Assembly: GCA_002371335.1 (NCBI GenBank)
Contig: DFHP01000028.1
Location: 5,512-12,888 of the forward strand
Direction of reading: 5' to 3'
From: Eubacterium sp. UBA3720
Lineage (GTDB): Bacteria; Bacillota; Clostridia; Lachnospirales; Lachnospiraceae
DNA length: 7,377 nt
Numbering within the stretch: the stretch's first letter is position 1; the number at the start of each line of letters is the position of its first letter. A program made the position numbers and the translations under genes. The notes beneath the pieces are model-generated. The model saw only the letters and a list, made by a program, of their open reading frames with translations, had not been told where the DNA came from and made no database searches. Of the stretch, positions 6,084 to 7,377 are shown piece after piece.

Positions 6084-7247
6084 TCATAAAGCGGCTTTAT
6101 ATATGGCAATCACATCCTCTTTGCCAAGCGGCACATACGCATTTGCGCACTGAGCGGCCGCTTTTTCTGCCATGACTTCAAAATTCTTCTCATCAGTAAT
6201 GCCCACCTCGCGCAGCGTTGCCGGGATCTTAAGATCATTTACGAAGAAATCTTTCGTACACTCTATCGCTTTCTTTGCAATCGTCATCGGATCTTCATTT
6301 TTATCCAGATCCCATACATTCACACCGTATTCGGCAAATTTATCTACGGTCTTTTCATCAAGCACATATTCCATCCAGTGAGGAGTCAGGATAGCAAGGC
6401 CTTCGCCGTGCGTAATATCATAGAATGCAGAAAGCTCATGCTCCATCGGATGTACGCACCATGCTACATCGGCGCCTTCACTCAACATTCCGTTGATCGC
6501 GTTGCTCGAAGCCCACATAAGATTTGCCCTGGCGTCATAGTTATTCGGTTCCATAATTGCCGCGGGACCGTATTTGATGCATGTCTTAAGTACGCCTTCA
6601 CAGAATCTGGCCTGAAGATCCGCGCCCTGTACATTTGTAAAATAGTTCTCCAGCACATGGCTCATCATATCTGCCGTGCCTGCCGCTGTCTGTCTGGCCG
6701 ATACAGAATACGTATATTCCGGATCACAAACTGAAAGAGCCGGTACAAAGAATCTGGATCCTGTTCCCCATTTCTCGTTTTTATTCATGTCAGATATAAC
6801 TGCAAATTTATCCATCTCGGATCCGGTCGCAGCCAGGGTCAGAACCGTATAGATCGGCAGGGCCCCTTTGATTTTTCCCGGATTAATGACAAGGTCCCAT
6901 GGATCTCCATCATACACCGCTCCTCCTGCGATTACCTTGGCACAGTCAATTACGCTTCCTCCGCCGATCGCGAGAACCATCTCTATCCCGTTCGACTTAC
7001 AGATATCCACGCCTTTGCGTACAGATTCTATCCTTGGATTTGGTTCAACTCCGCTAAGTTCAAATACCTCCATTTTATTTTCATTCATGATCTCCATTGC
7101 CTGATCATAGATTCCTGTTTTTTTAATGCTTCCGCCGCCATACACCAGAAGCACCTTTTTTCCTGTCCTCGCCATTTCTTTCAGTTTTTTTATCTGACCC
7201 TTACCAAACGCAATACGGGTAGGAATGCTGTGCATAAAATTTTTCAT
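6084..7247 (-). CDS. Iron-containing alcohol dehydrogenase (YqhD/BDH type)
   Basis: This 387-residue protein is the full length expected for the YqhD/butanol dehydrogenase branch of group III metal-dependent alcohol dehydrogenases, cytoplasmic enzymes that reduce aldehydes to alcohols. The N-terminal dinucleotide domain shows YGGGSIKKTG (36-45), the pattern that favours NADPH in this branch, and GGGSVIDCAK (95-104). The C-terminal domain holds the metal ligands D193, H197, H266 and H280 (in TADMMSHVLENYF and CVHPMEHEL...ITHGEG), with the same spacing as in YqhD. ATG 7247 has AGGTGG six nucleotides upstream. A promoter candidate lies 60 bp ahead. No strong terminator follows the stop, so read-through toward pap is possible, although pap has its own promoter candidate. 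The substrate cannot be told from sequence: butyraldehyde, propanal and other short aldehydes are all plausible. Confidence 0.95.
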   Translation of the reverse strand: MKNFMHSIPTRIAFGKGQIKKLKEMARTGKKVLLVYGGGSIKKTGIYDQAMEIMNENKMEVFELSGVEPNPRIESVRKGVDICKSNGIEMVLAIGGGSVIDCAKVIAGGAVYDGDPWDLVINPGKIKGALPIYTVLTLAATGSEMDKFAVISDMNKNEKWGTGSRFFVPALSVCDPEYTYSVSARQTAAGTADMMSHVLENYFTNVQGADLQARFCEGVLKTCIKYGPAAIMEPNNYDARANLMWASSNAINGMLSEGADVAWCVHPMEHELSAFYDITHGEGLAILTPHWMEYVLDEKTVDKFAEYGVNVWDLDKNEDPMTIAKKAIECTKDFFVNDLKIPATLREVGITDEKNFEVMAEKAAAQCANAYVPLGKEDVIAIYKAAL

Positions 7248-7270
7248 AGATAACCACCTTTACCTTTCAT
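7244..7270 (-). CDS. Possible 8-residue leader ORF ahead of the dehydrogenase
   Basis: ATG at 7270 opens MKGKGGYL and stops at a TGA that overlaps the dehydrogenase start as ATGA. The dehydrogenase ribosome site lies inside this frame. Only a weak purine stretch (GAGAGAA) precedes it. This may be chance. Confidence 0.18.
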   Translation of the reverse strand: MKGKGGYL

Positions 7271-7306
7271 AGATTCTCTCGAAATATTATTATTTTCTAT
7301 TCATTT

Positions 7307-7335
7307 ATTATACAGGACAAAGAGATATCCGTCAC
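7307..7335 (-). promoter_or_regulatory. Promoter candidate for the alcohol dehydrogenase
   Basis: On the minus strand GTGACG (7335-7330, four of six -35 bases) is followed after 17 bp by a perfect TATAAT (7312-7307). A start near 7300 would leave a leader of about 53 nt that is AT-rich and carries the AGGTGG ribosome site. Confidence 0.6.
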
Positions 7336-7346
7336 CTTTTAGAACA

Positions 7347-7364
7347 AAGTCCGCGAGCGGACTT
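7347..7364. other. Short hairpin at the right edge, possible upstream terminator
   Basis: AAGTCCG (7347-7353) and CGGACTT (7358-7364) form a perfect 7-bp stem with a 4-nt loop. On the minus strand it is followed by UGUUCU, a poor U-tract, just upstream of the dehydrogenase promoter. It could end a gene right of the window or belong to a larger repeat cut by the edge. Confidence 0.35.
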
Positions 7365-7377
7365 CAGCTCCCCAGCC

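Noticed and set aside
1..7377. CRISPR array, toxin-antitoxin pair or defence system
   Set aside because: No regularly spaced repeats and no nuclease, helicase, toxin or antitoxin motifs appear in any of the supported proteins.

Overview
The window looks like chromosomal DNA from a low-to-mid GC Gram-positive, most likely a clostridial gut-type bacterium (Lachnospiraceae-like). This is inferred from a T-box riboswitch, purine-rich Shine-Dalgarno sites, near-consensus sigma-A promoters, an LTA-synthase-type envelope enzyme and a YqhD/BDH-type alcohol dehydrogenase. No rRNA, tRNA, CRISPR array, transposase or phage gene was seen.

Layout, left to right. Positions 1-384 carry a minus-strand T-box leader with promoter and terminator; the gene it controls lies off the left edge. 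The specifier reads UGG and the T-box bulge reads UGGC, which together point to tRNA-Trp sensing. Positions 385-587 are a divergent control region with a 17-bp direct repeat and a perfect 10-bp inverted repeat. Then follow a plus-strand membrane-anchored beta-propeller-like protein of unknown function (588-1769), a 139-bp palindromic cassette between convergent genes (1780-1918), and a minus-strand LtaS-family sulfatase-fold membrane enzyme (1902-3890). A 291-bp gap holds a terminator and a small hairpin repeat. Next are a minus-strand two-domain PPK2-family polyphosphate:AMP phosphotransferase (4182-5657, possibly starting at 5855), an AT-rich promoter region with a Rex/CRP-like palindrome, and a minus-strand iron-containing alcohol dehydrogenase (6084-7247) with its own promoter.

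The genes do not form one obvious operon. The dehydrogenase and the phosphotransferase each have a promoter candidate, and a strong terminator follows the phosphotransferase. The two envelope-facing proteins (propeller and LtaS-like) converge on the cassette; any functional link between them is conjecture. The dehydrogenase and phosphotransferase are ordinary redox and nucleotide/polyphosphate metabolism genes.

No clearly new multi-gene system is visible. The most notable structure is non-coding: two copies of a hairpin repeat, each directly abutting the U-tract of a terminator and showing a compensatory base-pair change between copies, and the palindromic cassette whose right arm encodes the last residues of the LtaS-like protein.
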